A stretch of 28,219 nt of DNA. Source: B8-G4 sp033720735. Lineage in GTDB: Bacteria; Bacteroidota; Bacteroidia; Chitinophagales; Saprospiraceae. The stretch is taken from the NCBI GenBank assembly GCA_033720735.1, contig JAWWBX010000017.1, forward strand, positions 1-28,219, given 5' to 3'. A model generated the notes under the pieces. That model saw only the letters and a program-made list of their open reading frames with translations, was not told where the DNA came from and did not search any database. The translations under genes and the position numbers were made by a program. Positions 25,161 to 28,219 of the stretch are shown here, in pieces (the stretch's first letter is position 1; every line of letters begins with the position of its first letter).

Positions 25161-26792
25161 TTACTCCGCATCCATAAAGGGATAACGGTAATCGCGCGGA
25201 GGGTTGAAATTCTCTTTGATCGTACGTGGTGACACCCAGCGGTACAAATTGAGGATGGAGCCCGCTTTGTCATTGGTACCCGATCCCCTGGCACCTCCGA
25301 ATGGTTGCTGCCCGACCACGGCGCCAGTCGGCTTGTCGTTAATGTAGTAGTTGCCGGCAGCATGCCTCAGGATCTGGTTCGCAGTTTCGACGGCCGACCG
25401 GTCACGCGCAAAAACAGCTCCCGTGAGTGCGTAAGGCGAGGTGTTGTCCACCAGGTGCAGCGTGTCGATGTACTGGTCGTCGGGATACACGTAGACCGTC
25501 AGGACAGGCCCGAACAGCTCTTCGCACATGGTCACGTACTTCGGATCATTGACCCGCAATACGGTCGGCTCAATGAAGTAACCCTGTGATTTGTCGTAAT
25601 TGCCCCCGCATACAACCTCAACATCAGGTGACTTCCTGGCCTCTGCGATATAGTTGGTGATCTTGTCAAACGCGCGTTCGTCGATGACGGCATTGATGAA
25701 ATTGCGAAAGTCCTCCGGACCGCCCATTTGGAAGCTCGTGACATCATCGACCAGTCGCGTACGCACCTGTGACCAGAGTGACTCGGGTATGTACGCCCGC
25801 GAAGCTGCCGAACACTTTTGCCCCTGGAATTCAAACGCACCGCGTGCCAGAGCGACCGCCAGTTGCTCGGCATCGGCCGAGCTGTGAGCCACCACGAAGT
25901 CTTTCCCCCCGGTCTCACCGACCAAACGGGGGTAGGATTTGTATTTATCGAGATTAGCTCCGATCGTGCGCCACAGCGAATTGAACACACCCGTGCTTCC
26001 CGTAAAATGCAGTCCGCCAAAATCCTTGTGCCGGAAGATCACGTCACCCGCCTCTGGGCCATCCACATAGACGAGGTTGATCACGCCGGCCGGAAGCCCG
26101 GCTTCATGATAGATCTCCATGATCACTTTGGCAGAATAGATCTGGGTGGCTGCCGGTTTCCAGACCACGGTATTGCCCATGAGGGCTGGCGCACCGGGCA
26201 GGTTGCCCGCGATCGAGGTGAAGTTGAACGGGGTGAGTGCGAAGATGAAACCCTCGAGAGCCCGGTATTCCAGGCGGTTCCAGGTGCCTGGTGCACTTTC
26301 CGGCTGCTGCATGTACATCTCGGTCATATACTGCACATTGAAGCGCCAGAAGTCACAAAGTTCTGCCACGCAGTCGATCTCGGCCTGAAATGCGTTCTTC
26401 GATTGTCCGAGCATCGTTGCGGCATTCATTTTGGCCCGGTATGGCCCGGACAGTAGGTCGGCAGCCCTGAGAAAAATAGCCGCCCGTTCCTGCCAGGGCA
26501 TATTTTCCCATTCAGGCTTGGCAGCCATTGCCGCGTCGATCGCCTGGCTTACATGTGCTGATGTCCCCTTGTAGTAATAACCCAGGGTATGCTTGATCTC
26601 ATGGGGGGGATGAATGGCAATCTTCTGATCTGAAGCGACCCACTCCCCTCCGATATACATGCGGACCTCCGTCTCGGTCCGTTTCATCTCAGCGATTGTC
26701 TGCTTCAGTTCTTCGCGCTCGGGTGATCCCGGAGCATACGCCAAAACCGGTTCGTTGACGGCAATCGGCACTTCAAAAAACGCATTCGACAT
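25161..26792 (-). CDS. pruA: L-glutamate gamma-semialdehyde (1-pyrroline-5-carboxylate) dehydrogenase
   Basis: This NAD-dependent aldehyde dehydrogenase oxidises glutamate semialdehyde to glutamate, the second step of proline catabolism. The 543 residues match the stand-alone ALDH4A1-like form, not the PutA fusion. Visible landmarks are ALTPFNFTSIAGNLPGAPAL (Asn190), VVWKPA, FTGSTGVF, the general base Glu293 in LVGETGGKDF, and the nucleophile Cys327 in FQGQKCSAASRAYIP. The last of these is close to the eukaryotic ALDH4 sequence GQKCSA. The C-terminal QQPFGGARGSGTNDK is also typical. No proline dehydrogenase lies in the window. The ATG at 26792 is supported by a -7 box ending 20 bases upstream, and the bidirectional terminator at 25094 serves it. 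Confidence 0.95.
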   Translation of the reverse strand: MSNAFFEVPIAVNEPVLAYAPGSPEREELKQTIAEMKRTETEVRMYIGGEWVASDQKIAIHPPHEIKHTLGYYYKGTSAHVSQAIDAAMAAKPEWENMPWQERAAIFLRAADLLSGPYRAKMNAATMLGQSKNAFQAEIDCVAELCDFWRFNVQYMTEMYMQQPESAPGTWNRLEYRALEGFIFALTPFNFTSIAGNLPGAPALMGNTVVWKPAATQIYSAKVIMEIYHEAGLPAGVINLVYVDGPEAGDVIFRHKDFGGLHFTGSTGVFNSLWRTIGANLDKYKSYPRLVGETGGKDFVVAHSSADAEQLAVALARGAFEFQGQKCSAASRAYIPESLWSQVRTRLVDDVTSFQMGGPEDFRNFINAVIDERAFDKITNYIAEARKSPDVEVVCGGNYDKSQGYFIEPTVLRVNDPKYVTMCEELFGPVLTVYVYPDDQYIDTLHLVDNTSPYALTGAVFARDRSAVETANQILRHAAGNYYINDKPTGAVVGQQPFGGARGSGTNDKAGSILNLYRWVSPRTIKENFNPPRDYRYPFMDAE

Positions 26793-26812
26793 CTTCCTTC
26801 AGTTTAGAGGGG

Positions 26813-26820
26813 CAAATGTA
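26813..26820 (-). promoter_or_regulatory. Bacteroidota-type -7 promoter box for pruA
   Basis: On the minus strand TACATTTG matches TAnnTTTG exactly and ends 20 bases before the pruA ATG, the same octamer as at ndk. No clear -33 TTTG is seen upstream. Confidence 0.55.
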
Positions 26821-26922
26821 CATATTCGCCGCTTGGGATTGATATTGCCGCCCAGGAGCAGGGAGTAAGATGCAGGCAAGAAAAAAGGTTAACGGCAAAG
26901 GCATGAGTCTCATCCGGACGGC

Positions 26923-27381
26923 CTAGGCCAGGCGCACTTCGGCAGGCAGGAAGGGAGAAGCATCACCACCTCCTTTGATGATCTCGCGCACGATCGTTGA
27001 GCTGATGTGTGAATACTCCGGTTTGCTGATCAGGAATACCGTTTCGGTCTCCTTGCCTACGATGTGGTTGAGTTGAGAAATGGTCTTCTCGTAGTCGAAG
27101 TCGGAGGCGTTGCGCAATCCGCGGATCAGGTAGCGCGCACCGATCTGGTTGCAGAAATGCACGGTCAGTCCGGAAAAGCTGTCGACCGTGACCTTGTCAT
27201 ATCCGGTAAACACATCCTCCAGCCACTGAATCCGTTGATCCAGATCGAACAGGTACTGCTTCTTTGAGTTGATGCCGATCGCCACCACGATCTTGTCAAA
27301 CAACGGCAAGGCCCGTTTGACCAGATCAACATGTCCGACGGTGATCGGGTCGAAGGAGCCGGGAAACACAGCGATTTTCAT
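26923..27381 (-). CDS. coaD: Phosphopantetheine adenylyltransferase
   Basis: CoaD transfers AMP from ATP to 4'-phosphopantetheine, giving dephospho-CoA, the penultimate CoA step. The 152-residue protein has the nucleotidyltransferase motif PGSFDPITVGHVD (GxxxPxTxGH type, His17), YLIRGLRNASDFDYE and the ISSTIVRE motif, and is of standard length (about 155-165). The ATG at 27381 begins MKIAVFPGSFDP and overlaps the TGA of the macro-domain gene as ATGA, indicating translational coupling. The long open extension to 27600 lies inside the macro-domain gene and is rejected. Confidence 0.96.
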   Translation of the reverse strand: MKIAVFPGSFDPITVGHVDLVKRALPLFDKIVVAIGINSKKQYLFDLDQRIQWLEDVFTGYDKVTVDSFSGLTVHFCNQIGARYLIRGLRNASDFDYEKTISQLNHIVGKETETVFLISKPEYSHISSTIVREIIKGGGDASPFLPAEVRLA

Positions 27382-27896
27382 GCAAGCAAATTGCGGTAGA
27401 TCTCGTAGTTCTCGAGGTCGAAACAAACATAGCAGATTTTTTGCAGCTCGGTCCCCGCTGCAATGAAGGATCGGACGGTCTCTGTCGCGATGGCTGCAGC
27501 TTCCGGTTTGGGGTATCCATACACCCCGGTACTGATATTTGGAAAGGCAATGCTCTTCAGTTGCATCTCCTCGGCCAGGGCGAGTGCCTCCCGGTAGCAA
27601 CGCGCCAGTTGAACGGCCACCTCGGCACGTGATGCGTCGTCATAAACGGGACCTACAGCATGGAAGACAAACTTTGCCGGCAGTTCCCCTGCTGTGGTGG
27701 CGACCACCTCACCTGGTTTGAGCAGCGCGCGCTGGCGCATGAGGGTTCGGCAAGCCTCCATGATCACCGGCCCGCCCGCCGCATGGATAGCTCCATCTAC
27801 ACCACCTCCACCGCGCAGACCGGCGTTGGCTGCATTGACGATCACGTCGACATGCACGGTAGTAATATCGCCACGCATCAATGCGATCTCTGCCAT
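27378..27896 (-). CDS. Macro-domain protein, putative O-acetyl-ADP-ribose deacetylase
   Basis: The 172-residue protein is a single macro domain of the YmdB type. GDITTVHVDVIVNAANAGLRGGGGVDGAIHAAGG covers the ADP-ribose-binding first loop, with Asn24 and Asp34 corresponding to the catalytic pair of YmdB-like deacetylases. AFPNISTGVYGYP is the second phosphate-binding loop. Expected activity is hydrolysis of O-acetyl-ADP-ribose or removal of mono-ADP-ribose from proteins or nucleic acids; sequence alone does not decide. It is upstream of and overlaps coaD by four bases, so both are probably translated from one message. The divergent PLP-enzyme gene starts 54 bases away. Confidence 0.93.
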   Translation of the reverse strand: MAEIALMRGDITTVHVDVIVNAANAGLRGGGGVDGAIHAAGGPVIMEACRTLMRQRALLKPGEVVATTAGELPAKFVFHAVGPVYDDASRAEVAVQLARCYREALALAEEMQLKSIAFPNISTGVYGYPKPEAAAIATETVRSFIAAGTELQKICYVCFDLENYEIYRNLLA

Positions 27897-27950
27897 TCAG
27901 CTATCTTCTGTCCTTTTCAAAACTCCTAAATTTCCGGGATATCAAGGGCT

Positions 27951-28219
27951 ATGAGAGACGAGATCACGACGCTTGAGCGCACCGCGCGCATGTTGCACGG
28001 CACACCTGAACAAAGGGCACCATGGAACGACAGATTCATCGATTATGCAGAAGCTTTCCTGCATCGGTTGCCCGATGGGAAAGCGTACGAACAGCATGAC
28101 ACCTCTGCGGCGATCTACGATCTGCCGATCGGTGAGGAGGGTCATGATCTGGAGGTACTTCTGGACCTGGTCAGGCGATCCGTAGATACACCGGGTATCA
28201 ATCCGGCCTCCGGCGGCCA
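27951..28219 (+). CDS. PLP-dependent decarboxylase / aspartate aminotransferase-family protein, N-terminal part
   Basis: The frame opens at 27951 with MRDEITTLERTARMLHG and is still open at the window edge after 89 codons. The stretch ending GINPASGG, together with the preceding helical N-terminus (RFIDYAEAFLHRLPDG...YDLPIGEEG), fits group II pyridoxal-dependent decarboxylases of Bacteroidota, whose N-terminal segment precedes the NPASGGHLGY-type block. The PLP lysine lies beyond the window, so neither substrate nor activity can be judged. TAAATTTC at 27927-27934, a one-base mismatch to the -7 consensus, lies 16 bases upstream of the ATG. Confidence 0.75.
   Translation, partial: MRDEITTLERTARMLHGTPEQRAPWNDRFIDYAEAFLHRLPDGKAYEQHDTSAAIYDLPIGEEGHDLEVLLDLVRRSVDTPGINPASGG

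Noticed and set aside
26881..26929. Possible terminator after coaD (palindrome GGCCTAGGCC at 26920-26929, ATGAGTCTCAT at 26903-26913, T6 on the minus strand)
   Set aside because: The palindrome includes the stop codon, the second stem is only five base pairs with a one-base loop, and the T-run lies 16 bases away, so the arrangement does not fit a good intrinsic terminator.
27382..27600. N-terminal extension of CoaD
   Set aside because: It lies in another frame of the macro-domain gene, and CoaD proteins start at MKIAVFPGSFDP.
1..28219. tRNA or rRNA genes, CRISPR arrays, insertion sequences, phage genes or attachment sites
   Set aside because: No cloverleaf, repeat-spacer array, transposase, integrase or terminal repeat was seen on reading; weak short repeats fall within coding sequence.

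Overview
The window reads as an ordinary, gene-dense stretch of a Bacteroidota chromosome with fairly high GC by eye. The evidence is: Bacteroidota-type -7 boxes (TAnnTTTG) upstream of several genes and no obvious purine-rich ribosome binding sites; a DUF4296-type lipoprotein; lipoproteins with acidic residues just after the lipobox cysteine; a very large TamB; and a Nudix-type transcription factor like the Bacteroides sugar regulators. A Saprospiria-like member is possible, but this is a guess. I see no insertion sequence, phage, plasmid, CRISPR, rRNA or tRNA gene, and no sign of recent transfer. No intergenic gap exceeds about 240 bases.

Layout. Positions 1-8931 hold the first codons of a leftward gene, then ndk (+), mutS2 (-), aroC (+) and a 1603-residue tamB (-). 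Positions 9046-11868 hold folP (-), a DinB-fold protein (+) and an envelope M23 peptidase (+). Positions 11875-13777 are a tight leftward operon: SixA-type phosphohistidine phosphatase, small DUF4296 lipoprotein and membrane sensor histidine kinase. Positions 13847-19606 are rightward: an unrecognised helical protein, then beta-phosphoglucomutase, a GH65 maltose phosphorylase and a GH13 lipoprotein amylase coupled by two ATGA overlaps and closed by a terminator. Positions 19845-21697 hold a Nudix-type regulator (-), with rlmH and a rhomboid protease (+). Positions 21678-25062 hold a secreted amidohydrolase (-) and a large ZU5-like lipoprotein (+). Positions 25094-28219 hold a bidirectional terminator, pruA (-), a macro-domain gene overlapping coaD (-), and the start of a PLP-dependent decarboxylase (+).

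How the genes work together. The clearest pathway is alpha-glucan use: the outward-facing GH13 lipoprotein would cut alpha-glucans, the cytosolic GH65 enzyme would phosphorolyse maltose to glucose and beta-glucose 1-phosphate, and PgmB would convert the latter to glucose 6-phosphate. No transporter is encoded here. The Nudix-type regulator lies convergent to this operon and could control it, which is only inference. The SixA/lipoprotein/kinase operon is the best candidate for an under-described module: it joins a phosphohistidine phosphatase to a histidine kinase with no response regulator in the window. The M23 peptidase carries a Cys in place of a usual zinc-ligand His. I found no strong evidence for a wholly new system.
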